DNA from: Buxus sempervirens
Taxonomy: Eukaryota > Streptophyta > Magnoliopsida > Buxales > Buxaceae
Direction of reading: 5' to 3'
Length of the DNA stretch: 64,000 nt
Assembly: GCA_947561395.2 (NCBI GenBank)
Contig: OX387185.1
Coordinates: forward strand, 44,650,602 to 44,714,601
Below the pieces are notes generated by a model. The model saw nothing but the letters and a program-made list of their open reading frames with translations. It searched no databases and was not told the DNA's origin. Both the position numbers and the translations under genes were made by a program. Shown piece after piece: positions 11,021 to 23,015 of the stretch. Numbering within the stretch: position 1 is the stretch's first letter; each line of letters begins with the position of its first letter.

Positions 11021-13773
11021 AAGAACGAGATTGAAAAGTTGGTATCGAAAATGTTGATAGCGGGCATCATTCAACCTAGTGGGAGTCCTTTTTCTAGCCC
11101 TGTGTTGTTGGTAAAGAAGAAAGATGGGAGTTGGCGCTTTTGTGTGGATTATCGTGCCCTTAACAAGGCAACGGTTCCAGATCGGTTTCCGATTCCCCGA
11201 ACATTGATGAATTGCTTGATGAACTACAAGGAGCTAAGTTCTTTTCTAAGCTGGACCTCAAATCAGGATATCATTAGATCCGAATGTGTCCTTCAGATGT
11301 GTACAAGACAGCGTTCCGAACTCATGAGGGCCACTACGAATTCTTAGTTATGCCCTTTGGGCTTACCAATGCACCAGCCACCTTTCAAGCTCTCATGAAT
11401 ACCATATTCAAATGCCTACTCCGGAAATCTGTTTTGGTATTTTTTGATGACATATTGATATATAGTTCATCTCTGGCAGAGCACCTGAACCATCTACATG
11501 AAGTGTTGTCCATTCTTAGAAACAATCAGCTCTATGTTAATGCTAAGAAGTGCTGTTTCAGTCAACCACAACTTGAATATTTGGGTCACATCATCTCGGC
11601 AGAAGGAGTAGCAGCAGATCCGGGCAAAATAAAAGCCATGGAACAGTGGCCAATGCCAAAGAATATTAAGGAGCTTCGGGGATTTCTTGGCCTCACGGGT
11701 TATTACCGGCGATTTGTGAGAGATTATGGGAAGATAGTGGCACCCTTAACTCAGTTGTTGCGTAAGGATGCTTTTGTATGGACAGAAACAGCTACAAACG
11801 CCATGAATCAACTCAAGCAAGCCATGCTACAACTACCGGTTTTAGCTCTTCCGGATTTCAATGAAACATTTATAGTGGAAACAGATGCATCAGGTGTTGG
11901 ATTAGGAGCTGTTTTGTCCCAGCAAGGCCGGCCTATTGCCTTCTACAGCCACTCGTTGATGAATAGAGCCCGTCTTAAGTCGGTTTACGAACGAGAGTTG
12001 ATGGCAATTGTGTTTGCAGTTCAAAAATGGCGTCACTATCTACTAGGGAGGCATTTTGTGGTAAGAACGGATCAGAGCAGTCTCAAATACCTGCTGGAAC
12101 AGAGGATGGTCACCATGGAGCATCAGAAATGGTTGGTTAAACTGTTGGGATATGATTTGGAGATTCAGTATAGACCGGGCCGAAGCAATAAAGTTGCGGA
12201 TGCTCTATCTCGAGTACAATGGAATGCTGAAATGCAAGCAATAACTATTCCTACTCTCATGGATTTTCAGATGCTTACTCAACAGGTTAGTAAAGACAAG
12301 AAGTTACAAGCTATCATTTCAGCAATCACACGAGATCCGTCATCAAGGAAACATTGGACGCTGGTACAAGGTCAGTTGCGTTTCAAAGATCGTATTGTAT
12401 TACCCTGGAATTCCTCATTCATCTCCTCATTGTTGCAAGAGTTTCATAACAGCCTTATTGGGGGACATTCAGGCTTACTGAAAACCTACAAAAGGCTGGC
12501 TTCTGAATTTTTCTGGGAAGGAATGAAAAATGACATCAAAACATTCGTAGAATCTTGTGCTATTTGTCAACAAAATAAGCATGAGGCTCTCTCTCCAGCG
12601 GGTCTTCTCCAACCCCTACCGATTCCTCAAGCTATTTCGGATGACATATCCATGGACTTCATTGAAGGGCTGCCGAAATCTCAAGGAGTTGATTCTATTC
12701 TGGTTGTGGTGGACCGCTTCAGTAAATATAGCCATTTCATTGCGCTCAAGCACCCATTTTCGGCAATTACGGTAGCGGCTCTCTTTGTAAAACAGGTGGT
12801 GAGGCTCCATGGTTTTCCCCGTTCGATTGTTTCTGATAGGGACATAATTTTTGTGAGCAACTTTTGGTCGGAGCTGTTTCGTTTGCAGCAGACTTCACTT
12901 CGTAGGAGTACCTCTTACCATCCTCAAACCGACGGACAAAGTGAGGTGGTTAATAGATGTTTGGAGACTTACCTTCGTTGTTTTGCAAGTTCACAACCAA
13001 GGAAGTGGGCAGATTGGTTAGCTTGGGCTGAATATTGGTACAATACATCCTTCCATACTTCCACCAAATTTACCCCATTCCGTATTGTGTATGGACGTGA
13101 TCCGCCACCACTGGTGAGGTATGAACATTCTTGTGCCACCAATTATTCTGTGGAAGAACAACTTCAGCAGCGTGATAACATGCTGGAGGAATTAAAAGCT
13201 CATTTGGTGGCTGCCCAAGTTCGTATGAAACAGAATACCGATTTACATCGCCGAGATGTGGCGTTTCAAGTAGGTGACATGGTCTATCTGAAACTACGAC
13301 CGTATAGACAGCGTTCATTGGCAAGGCGTAGCAATGAGAAGCTGTCTCCACGTTTCTTTGGACCATTTCAGGTCATCCAACGCATTGGTCAAGTGGCTTA
13401 CAAGTTGCAACTGCCGGTCTCAGCTTCAATACATCCTGTGTTCCATGTTTCTCAATTACGTAAGGCGATAGGAGCAACTACATCCTGTCAACAGTTACCC
13501 AAGGGGTTGCAAGATGACATGGAATGGAGGGTAGAACCAGAAACACTGCTGGACATTCGTCCAACAACAGGGAATAAGCCTTCAAGTTATGAAGTTCTCA
13601 TACAGTGGAAAAATCTGCCAGATTTTGAGACCTCGTGGGAGTTGTATGATACTATGGTCCACATGTTTCCCGACTTTCACCTTGAGGACAAGGTGCTTTC
13701 TTTGGCGGGAAGTATTGATAAGCCTCTGGTGAAATTCATCATATTGCAGGAGGAAGGGAAACAAGAGTGCTGA
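11021..13773 (+). pseudogene. gag-pol: pol part of the Ty3 polyprotein: RT, RNase H, integrase, chromodomain
   Basis: The frame continues from gag through the RT start ([20 protein letters not shown]), then shifts near 11195-11215. A second TAG at 11275-11277 precedes an open stretch from 11284 to the TGA at 13771-13773 (829 residues). That stretch holds the RT catalytic FFDDILIYS, a tethered RNase H (VETDASGVGLGAVLSQ), the integrase HHCC zinc motif (H..H, then CAICQQ), the D-D-E core (MDFIEGLP, IVSDRD, TDGQSEVVNR), a GPF/Y module (FFGPFQVIQRIG) and a chromodomain-like tail (VLIQWKNLPDFETSWE). The reading frame runs 58 bases into the 3' LTR. Three lesions make this copy unable to encode a complete polyprotein. 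Confidence 0.92.
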
Positions 13774-14190
13774 TGTGGACAGAGGAGCAATTGAAGACTT
13801 AGGTGGATGTGAACAGGTCAAGGATGCTGACAAGGACATTGGAGGACCCTGATGTTAATTAGTTTAACCAGGGGGGAAACAATGTAATTTTGCATTTGGG
13901 TCTTAGCTGTACGTGAAGCTGCCCATTTAAATAAGGCAGGGAGGGAAGAGTAGAGGATCAGTTAACAACAGACTAAGTGGAGAGGGGTGATCTCTCGAAA
14001 ATCACCAACAGTCTATAATTGTTGTTCTTTCTTTTCAAGGTCTATTGGAGACCCTTTCCTTCTTCGAATAATTGTAAACTCTTCCAATTAATACAATACA
14101 CACTCAATTTCTTTTTCTGAGTGCCATTACAAATCAGCTTCATTCAATCATCCAATACTGCAATTAGTCAAATAGTAAAGAATCCTAACA
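13716..14190 (+). repeat. 3' LTR of the Ty3 element
   Basis: 475 bases matching the 5' LTR, with clear differences at the start (around 13727-13747) and scattered substitutions later. GATCC follows at once (14191-14195). The preceding polypurine tract is weak (GGCGGGAAG). Confidence 0.93.
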
Positions 14191-14871
14191 GATCCCAACC
14201 ATATGCACATCCTTGCCTGGTAGCTCGCCAGTGAGTCCACCCCTTCACCCATCCACTGAGACAGTCAGGATGTCACAGTTACCTTGTCGTGGATACCAGC
14301 CCCCACTAGATGATCCATATTTCAGATGTATAACCTTCTTCCAAAGGTTGTCCCGTTCATTCCCATACCTCCACACCCATTTTTGAAGGAGTGCTTTATT
14401 GAATGAATTTAAAGATCTCAACCCGAGACACCCTTCTAACTTTGACTCACAAGCAGTTTTCCAGTTCACCAATTGATATTTGCCCTCTCAACCTAGACCA
14501 TCCCACAAAAAACACCTTTGAATTTGTTTCAACCTCTTTGCTACCGAGATGGGGATCTTCAAGATAGACATGTGAAAAGCAGGAATGCTTGCCATCACAC
14601 TCTTTAACAAGGTAAGTTTACCCCCCTTTAGATAAAATGTTGCCTTTCCATGAAGCAAGTCTTCTCTCCATCCTCTCTACAATAGGATTCCAAACAGTGG
14701 TCTTCTTGTACCTTGATCCTAGTGGAATTCCTAAATAAGAAGTAGGAAGTTTGCCCAATCTACATCCCAAAAGATGATCAAGAGAGGATAAGTTCTCGAC
14801 CTCACCTACGCAAACAACTCGCTCTTCAACAAGTTGACCCTCAACCCAGAACATGCTTGAAAACACATTAT
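14191..14871 (-). mobile_element. LINE-A, 5' section: RT C-terminal half
   Basis: On the minus strand the fragments read MCFQACSGLRVN, then GEVENLSSLDHLLGCR and LPTSYLGIPLGSRYKK (14618-14866), then SFNKALLQKWVWRYGNE (14245-14472). These are the RT thumb and connection blocks of L1-type ORF2. The piece starts abruptly at about 14871, so LINE-A is 5'-truncated. It continues at 7366-8420 after the Cassandra/Ty3 insertions. The first 5-11 bases (14191-14201) are the Ty3 target duplication and the end of the Cassandra LTR. Confidence 0.8.
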
Positions 14872-16340
14872 GGCTTTAGTTCTTGCTAACTCCTTCATGG
14901 CCTTTCTCACTTTATGCTCCTCAAACTATTTTTCCAACCATTCTTTCAATGTTTCATCTAGACAAGAATTGATATCTTTCTTAAAGTGACCCATATAACT
15001 GAAAGTAGCACTTGGTGAAGGCTTGATGAATAGCCTTGGGGGATTTTCCTAGCTTAGACACGGTATTCTTGCTTTTGTGCCCATTAGCTAATCTATGGAA
15101 GAATCTTGTGTTACCATCCCCCATTTAAAGCTAGATTGCTCCCCTTCTTTGCCTCCATGAGATTTCCTCCCTTTTTAATATCTCATCCACTTCACCTTTC
15201 AATCACTGTCTTTTAATCTGGTCGTCTGACCTCATCTCATTTTGAGCTTCCTTGCTATCCAAGGCCTCAATCTCTACTAAAAGGCTTTCCTTTTTCTCTT
15301 GTAACCTACCAAAACTTAACTAACTCCATGTTTTGATTTTTACTTTCAATTATCCTTGCAGGAATTTGAAACCAGCCCATCTTTGTAACCCTGTGAATGA
15401 CTCCTGCAACCACACGTTAACTAAATCTTGGAAAGATGGACAAGACAAACACATTTTCTTAAACCTAAAGGGGAGAGGTCCTCACAAGGGTGTTGTGCTA
15501 GAAACCAAAAGAAGACAGTCATTTCTAGGAAGGATAGATTGAATAATGCCCAGAAAGTGTGATTTCAATTCTACTGAGGCTAAAACTTTGTCTATTCTAG
15601 AACACAAAGGAGGCTCCTAAAGGTTGGACTAAGTGAATTGACCATCACTAAGGGGAAAGTCTATGAGATTGGACTCTTGTATCCACTCCAAGAATCTTCT
15701 CATACTTCACATGACTCTGGAGCTGCCATTGATATCCCCTATCATTGCCCAAGGTAAATTAGGTCCAGGACCCATGTTTCTCAATTCCTCCCAAAAATGT
15801 TGTCTACTGCTAGGTTGAGGACCATAGACACACTATACAAAACCATCCTTTATTGACCGAGGACCCAATATTCACTTCCTCCTTTTTGACCTCCAGAATA
15901 TCCCATGTGATCAAAATACTGCCTGAAGAGTGCATAAAAACCCATTATTGATCATGACCCTCCAAATTTTCTACACCAGCACTCTACTGATCGACTGCTT
16001 TTTGGTTTCCCCAGTAATGAAAATATCAGATTTGACTCGAGAACACATCCCCTTGACAGCCCCGTGCATATTCTCCCCCCAACCCTCTAACATTTCAAGA
16101 TAGGATCTTCATTGAAAAACCCACTTTTCACCTCTTTTCCCATGACTGAAATTCTGCGCTGCTTGTGGAATGGGTACTGTATTACCCCTGGTATCTATCA
16201 CTTTTTGCCACAATGGCTCTGTGAATTGTTGGACGCTATCCCAAAACTCCACTCTATATTTCTCATATTTCTCTAAGTTAGACTGAATGCTAGTTACCTA
16301 ACCCTCCTCTTCTTCCCCCTCAATGCCCATGGGTCATCGG
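14872..16340 (-). mobile_element. LINE-B, 5' section: AP endonuclease domain
   Basis: From 16112 on the minus strand the sequence reads MKILS, stop, NVRGWG, the classic start of L1-type ORF2 with Trp changed to a stop. Broken frames then give GDING (endonuclease catalytic block), LIDFPL, and WGPLPFRFKKMCL-like text, ending with KVRKAMKELARTKA just before LINE-A. The RT domain that should follow is at 6120-7352. About 230 bases upstream of the ATG still look LINE-derived; the outer limit near 16340 is a guess. Confidence 0.75.
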
Positions 16341-16763
16341 AAATCTCTACACAAATTTATTGCATATCAGCGCGGTTTTGTTTCAGTTAACAGAATCTTA
16401 GTATTTAGAGTCAGCAGTTGATGGAAGTGATTTGAAAGAGGAGAATGCAATAAAGAACATACCTTGCCTTTCGAAGCTGCCTCAGTGTGTATATATATAT
16501 TATAGGTGTGGGCTTGCATGAAGATCTCATGGTATTAAGGTTTTGATATGTAGATCCATGCAATGCACACATGTATCAAGGATTGCGTTTGTTTAGATAT
16601 CTTCCTGTAACTATTTGTTGACATTTAAACATAGATGTGGGTTTGCATGGTTTTATCATGGAGCTAAGGCTTTGATACTCAAAATCAAAAACACTTTTCT
16701 TAATGTTTATTTTTGTTTAGAGATCTTCATTCTAATATTTGTTGATTCTGAATTTTTGTAGAG
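16341..16763 (+). promoter_or_regulatory. Upstream region of the G3BP-like gene; splice acceptor before the ATG
   Basis: AT-rich, with a short TA repeat near 16490. A pyrimidine-rich stretch ends in TTTTTGTAG at 16761, immediately before AGATGG, so the start codon lies 2 bases into an exon and the 5'UTR must be spliced. The upstream 5'UTR exon could be in this stretch or as far away as 413. Confidence 0.45.
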
Positions 16764-19700
16764 ATGGCAATGCAGACAGCAAATCCTGCCCCTCCCAGTG
16801 CCCAAGTTGTTGGAAATGCTTTCGTGGAGCAGTATTACCATATTCTTCATCAATCCCCTGAATTGGTTTACAGATTTTATCAGGATTCAAGTGTGCTAAG
16901 TCGGCCTGATTCCAATGGCATGATGGTGTCTGTTACAACTATGAAGGTACATTTTTGTTAACATATATTGTTTCTGTTAGTGGTTTTTCATTATTGAATT
17001 CTATGCTTAGTTTCTTTCATTAGATTTGCTATGAATCTTTCTTGGAACAAGGAGTCAGATAGAAAGTTTTAACTTGGTAAAAGCCCACGTAACAGGTAGT
17101 TTAAGCGATCTAAATGGATCCCTGAAATGCACCTTTCACATACCATGCGATGCATCAATCTGTACCCAATGGTTTGACTAGATGTTGTATGCAGGACCAA
17201 TTCGATTGGTTTTTCACTTTTGACTTCTATGCTTAGTTTCTTTCATTAGGTAGGCTATGAATCTTTCTTAGAACAAGGAGTCAGATAGAAAGTTATAACT
17301 CTGTAAAAGCCCATGTAACAGGTAGTTTAAGCTATCTAAATGTATCCATGAAATTTGGCACCTTTTGCATACAATGCAAAGCATTTTGCATCAATCTATA
17401 CCCAATGGGTCGACTATATGATGTATGCAGGATTAATATATCCTGTTGTTAATCTCTCCCTGGCTCTTTAGGGCTAAAGAGTTCAGTTGATTATATGAAA
17501 TAAGTTTTGCGCCTAACAATATCAGGTTAGAGTTTTGTCAGTGTAGTTTTAGGTGATGGCCTAATGAAGAGGTGATGCTGAAATATTTGATGACATCTTT
17601 CGGTAAGTAATCTTTAAGTGTATTTACTACATATGGTGCAAATTCAATAAATTATTTTTGTACTCAGGTGTTCTATTAATGTTTTTTTGAATGCCGTCAT
17701 TCATTTTCTTATTAAAAGATGCTTGAGTAGTGTGGAATTTAATTTACTAAGATAGGAACAGTAAAACTGTTCACCCCATCCCCCCAAGGAAAATATTGTA
17801 ATGTGATCTGTTAAAGTCTCAGTTATTTGTCATTACACAACTTCCTGCTTTGCTGGTTACCATTGAATATGTGTTAACGTTTTGTCCCAATGCATTTCCA
17901 TAATTGCAGTATCCATCCTGTAACATCAGGGCATCCATCCATGTTCAGTCAAATAAATGAGTTTTAAGAGTAGATTTTTAGCATCATATTGGTAGGATGA
18001 CATTTTATACATTATCATTTGTTGTTACAGATTTCCATTTACTATTTTGTTGTTCACCTTTTTCCTTTGATATTTTTGTCCTATGATTGTGGGAGTTTTT
18101 AATTTCAATTACAACACTAGTTATGAATACACTTTTAAATTTAAATTGAAGCAGGCAATCAATGATAAGATTCTCTCCTTGGACTACAAGGACTATAAGG
18201 CGGAAATTATTACAGCAGATGCTCAGGAATCTTACAAGGGTGGGGTGATTGTTTTAGTAACTGGATGCTTAACTGGGAAGGACAGTGTTAGAAGAAAGTT
18301 CACACAATCATTCTTTCTGGCTCCACAAGACAAAGGTTATTTTGTCCTAAATGATATATTTAGGTATGTGGAGGAAAATGAATCAGTGGATATCAATCCC
18401 GCTTCAGTTAGTGGTATCCATGAAAGTGCTCCAACAGGTCCCTTGAAACCTGATATAGGTGGGTGTAATCACGTTATTATGATTATATATATATATACAC
18501 ACACGCATAATGTTCAATTTATTCGGGAACTATCTTACCACCACTTTTTTTTTTCTCCCCAGAGCCTGCTCATGTTACTGATCTTCCTGTGCCGGAGCCT
18601 GCTAACCCACTTTCGGAGGAGGATCTTAATGATGATGAGGAAGTCTATGATCAATCAGAATACGGGGAAGGTTCAGTCACGGAAGAAGAGGTTATTGTGG
18701 AACCCTCAGCTCATTCAAGTCAGAATGAAGTTCATCCAATTATGGAGTCATCTTCTGTGCTTCAAGAAGATGCTCCAAAGAAGTCTTATGCATCAATTGT
18801 GAGTTAATGCATAAAACTGTCTCTTATCATATTAATTAGTATATGCCTAATACTGAATTTTGGTGCAGGTGAAAGTTATGAAGACCATTTCAAATCCTGT
18901 GTATCTCCCTGTTAATACTGCAAGGGTGGCACCAGCTAATACAGAACAACAAGCAGTTGGGTCTACAGCACCTGGCCCCCCACCTGAAGTGTTACCTCCT
19001 ATTAGCAACAATCTCCCTGAAAGTAGCGATTCTTACGAGGAAGGTACTCCTTTATTTTCTTTTCATTCCCCCTCTCCTTGTTTTTAAATACATATGCCTA
19101 TGTCAGAACAACTCTTTTTGTTAAAATCAAGTATTTCCCTATCTTTTCCCTTGTTTAAAAAATTCAAATCTACAGTGGGCAGGCAGTGTTTTTGGGTTTG
19201 TCTTCATTGATTTGTTTGACATCCGAGATCATTTCATAGATGTCTTGCTGATTTCCACTTTATTGTAAAAACAAGTATTTTCCTCACATAAATGTCCTAT
19301 TTCTCACAGCTGAGGGTCATTCAATATACATCCGTAATTTGCCTTTGAATGCAACCGTTTCACAACTTGCAGAGGAGTTTCAGAAATTTGGTTTTATTAA
19401 ATGTGATGGCATCCAAGTCAGAAGTAATAGGGTATGCTTTTGTATAATTTATTCTATTTCAGTCCTATTCGTTGATCTGTGATGTATGCTTATGCATTTC
19501 CTCCTTTTTTTTCTCCTCTTTCAAAACTCCAGCAACAGGGATTCTGTTTTGGTTTTGTTGAATTTGAATCTTTGAGTTCCATGCATAGCGCAATTGAGGT
19601 ATTGCCTTTGTAGCTCCTGTTTACTTTCTTTTAATTATATTATTTGTAAGTTTTTTTGTTGTTGCAAGTATCATGATATAGCTCTGATTTTTTTATGTTA

Positions 19701-20677
19701 TCAGATCATTATTTTTAAAGATCAAAGTCTTTTATTATATGTCCGAGTTTCTTAGTAGCCCAACCAGAAAATGCTGAGAAAACTTTTATATTTTGTTAAA
19801 TAAATGTCATTCAACAAAACTGGTCGACCTGAAGAATAAGACTGTTCTTCATACTCCTATGGATTCCTCCATTATTTATCTATTGTATGTCATGGTGCAT
19901 TCTATCACTTCCTTTAAGATGGAAAATAAAAATTTGTATTTTCATGTTTAAGTACATGATGGTTGAATCATCTGGACAATCATCTAGGCATAGTTGAATG
20001 CGACATCAGGACTGTTTGGAATGATGAATTTATGGAGCATGAAGCAATGATAAGAGTTGAAAATCACGAAATTCCCTGAATTAGTTGCTTTCATTATTTC
20101 AGATTAGCTATCCATGATGAGAGAGATACTGAGATGTATTCTGCACATAGAACTAGAGCTTGATAGCTAAGTAGAGAGGGTGTTCTGTGATTGATGATTA
20201 AGTCAAAAGGCAAATTTTAGGTCACAGTTATGGGCTTGATTTTTTTGTTTTTATTTTTGGTACAACTATTAGGATTCATATGTTGTTAGGTTTGGGTATG
20301 TAAAATGGAGGCCGAAGAAGTCAGCTTCATTCAGAAGGATATGAAAAGACTAGAGTAAGATTAAAAAAAAATGACAGAGAACCCAGGAAAGATGATTTAA
20401 ATGAACATATTATGATTTGAATATTTGGTTTTTGTTGGATATCATCAAAAAATATTTGGTTTTTGTTGGATCGAGATGGCAGAACAGGGTTTGAGGCATC
20501 TTGTAAATGTTTATATTGTTTACGTTGTAAGTATATATTCATTGTAATCTCATATGGTTAGAGGTACACCATACACAAGTTAGACAGCATTAGGTACAAA
20601 TTTCAGAAAATGGCATTGCTTTTGTTATAGTGTATATTCCTATTTTAATTGCTTTATGTTGAGCCCTATACTAGCTG

Positions 20678-20711
<34 letters not shown>

Positions 20712-22124
20712 GTACTTATATGTGTGTGTGTGTGTGTATGGATAACAAAACTATATTACAGTACAGTAAGGAAACTGTACAAGAAAGGACCTCCAGAAAA
20801 AGGGCGCAGCCCAATAAAATAGAGGGAAAGAAAAGACAAGGTACTGGAGAGGATCCTCTATCATACTACACCTTGGATCACCAAACCACATCTCATGTGA
20901 TGCCAACCCCATGAGCATATCAACACTCTCTGATATGCCCTTTGGGAAAGCTTACCCTATTTGTTATCTCCGTATTTGCAAATCAAGTAGTTATAAGAAA
21001 ATGAATTAGCCAGCCGCATCTTAAGGAACCTTGAAGTGTGACCTAGAGTTCCATGTAGGGGTTTTTAATAGCAATTTGGAAATTATTAATAATCAAAAGA
21101 CACGGGTGAACTGGTAAGTGAAGTGCAAAAAAAGGAGGTAGTGTCAAAAGCTTACCATGGATGTGCAATTAATAAGGTTATACATAAAAGGTTCCTAATG
21201 AAAGCTTATGGAAGTCATGAGCTCCAGATACCGATGAAACTGTTTAAAACTTGCTCCACAAGGATCCTTGGGAGACTGAGCAACAAATTAGAAGCTTTTA
21301 GAACCTTAACTCCACTTCCAGACTTTTATATTTCTGTTCTATTCATGTAGTTCCATGGCAGTACTGGACACTAGCCTTTTTTTTCTTTTTTTCTTTTAAA
21401 TGTGTGATTTTGCTTTTGTTATTATTATCCATCTCTTATATTCCACATGTAATTTTCCCTTGAACTTTGCACCTGACATCATCTGTAAGTTAATGTTATG
21501 CTTTTCTCCATCTGCAATGTTCTATGCAAAATCTGTTCAAATTTTGTTTTTGTTAGTCATATATTAAATTCTGAGTAACCTGTTTAGCTACAATTGTGTG
21601 GAAACTCTAGGCTTCACCAATTATGATTGGAGGTCGTCAAGCTTTTATTGAAGGAAAGAGAACTACCACTCGAGGTACGTTCAATAAAAAAAAAATTTTT
21701 ATTCACTCTTGCATTTCTTTTCATTATGAATATTATGTATTCTATTCTGAACTAGTTAAGGATGTGCTACTGAACAGTGATTCCTTGAAGTAAGATAAAA
21801 ACAGAAAATAAAATGATGTGGAGCAGCTTTGCAATAACTGATTGAATATGACTGACCTTCCTACTGGTTCTTGCAGTTGGTAGTGGTAGAGGGAGGTTCC
21901 CTCCAGGAAGGGGTGGGTTTCGCAATGACAACTTCAGGGGTCGTGGGAACTTTAGTGGGAACCGAAGCTATGGTAGGAGTGAGCCCGGAAACCGCAATGA
22001 ATTTTCAGGTAGAACTAGGGGCATGAACCGACGCAGTGGCGAGGGTTATCAGCGGGTTGATCAGAATGGCAGTGGAAGAGGTGGACGTCAAGGTGGGATA
22101 AACCAGGCTGGCATTTCTGGATAA
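16764..22124 (+). CDS. G3BP: G3BP-like protein: NTF2 domain plus RRM plus RGG tail
   Basis: Eight coding exons whose phases all join: 16764-16946, 18155-18458, 18563-18798, 18869-19043, 19310-19431, 19533-19598, 21611-21674, 21877-22124 (465 residues). Exons 1-2 encode the NTF2-like domain (VGNAFVEQYYHILHQSPELV, VLVTGCLTGKD, FFLAPQDKGYFVLND). An acidic, Pro-rich linker contains the conserved SYASIVKVMK. An RRM follows with RNP2 (IYIRNLP) and RNP1 (FCFGFVEF), and the tail is RGG-rich. G3BP relatives bind RNA and assemble stress granules in the cytoplasm through the NTF2 dimer. Intron 1 holds a tandem duplication, and the 2-kb intron 6 holds microsatellites. Family assignment is secure; exact function in this plant is inferred. 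Confidence 0.93.
16981..17432 (+). repeat. Tandem duplication (226-base unit) in G3BP intron 1
   Basis: 16981-17206 and 17207-17432 are diverged direct copies. Shared landmarks include CTATGCTTAGTTTCTTTCAT (17001 and 17227), GGAGTCAGATAGAAAGTT and TAACAGGTAGTTTAAGC, each 226 bases apart at the first landmark. It is non-coding. Confidence 0.85.
20678..20737 (+). repeat. Compound microsatellite (CT)n-(TA)n-(TG)n in G3BP intron 6
   Basis: A CT run (about 20678-20695), a TA run (20696-20708) and a TG run (20720-20737) within 60 bases. Confidence 0.9.
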
Positions 22125-22679
22125 CACCGCAAAAAAATTTTTTGGTGACAATTTCATTTAACAGGATGGAGAGGTTTTCGCCATTTTACAGCTTAGCACT
22201 TTAAAGATTTGTGATTTGATGGTTTCAATACATGATAATCTACATTTTTTTGAGACTGAAAGGGATCAAATAGGGAGATGGGAGGATGGGTGTTGCTTGG
22301 TCTCCTCGACATCCATGGGTGGCCCTTCTATCTCAGGGTTGACTTGTGCATTCTCCTGTTCTACTAGAAAAGCGTAGCATTTACAAAGTTGTATAATTGT
22401 AAGCACGGTTGTCTATACATCAGATGATTCTTACCATTAAACTGATGAACTGCCTTTCTGGTTTATCCTTTCGTATAGTCTTTTGCTGACTGTTATATGT
22501 GTGTCCAATCAGTTAAGCACCTACATCTAGCTAGCCTTCAATTTATTTGACTCCTCTGATGGTCGTACTCTCTGCTTGGCCTATTATGAAGTTACATCTT
22601 TCATCAGTTATTGAAATTTTTCATCTTTCATTTGTCGCTTTGAACCAAACCGTTGCGGCGTTGCCATTAAAATTATGCC
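22125..22679 (+). other. G3BP 3'UTR and intergenic spacer
   Basis: AT-rich sequence after the G3BP stop codon; no further coding exon was seen. Small ORFs at 22547-22792 have no recognisable domain and run into the promoter-side end of the inverted duplication. Confidence 0.5.
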
Positions 22680-23015
22680 TGTCCGAATCTAGTTCGAACT
22701 TCGAATTCAGAAAGCATCGTTTGAGTTGGGCTAATTTTGGGTTGAGCCCAGCTGAGTTTGTGCAAGATAAATTTGAATTTAAATTGGGATAAGCACGGCC
22801 TCGTGAAAAGACGCGGCCCAACCCGCTTTACTTTGGATTGTGTTCCGATGAGAGTAAACGAAGTCACTTGCTGTTGGCGTCTCCGAGGCCTGTTCGAATG
22901 AGAAGTAGTCGTTTTTAGAAACTATATCCGAGACCTTTTAGAGTTAGAAGTGGAGAACTTCGTATCGAATTAACAATTGGAAATCACACAGGAGCGACAG
23001 AAGAAGTATTGGGTG

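Larger units (their letters stand above)
8670..14190 (+). mobile_element. Full-length Ty3/gypsy chromovirus LTR retrotransposon, inactivated
   Basis: A 5521-base element with two LTRs of about 475 bases that start TG and end CA, a primer-binding site matching initiator tRNA-Met, and a gag-protease-RT-RNaseH-integrase-chromodomain order. That order, with integrase last and a chromodomain-like tail, marks a chromovirus. Two in-frame TAG codons and one frameshift break the polyprotein. By eye the LTRs differ at roughly a dozen positions (about 2-3%), several of them clustered near the start, suggesting a fairly recent insertion. It sits inside a Cassandra-type LTR, itself inside LINE-A. Confidence 0.95.
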
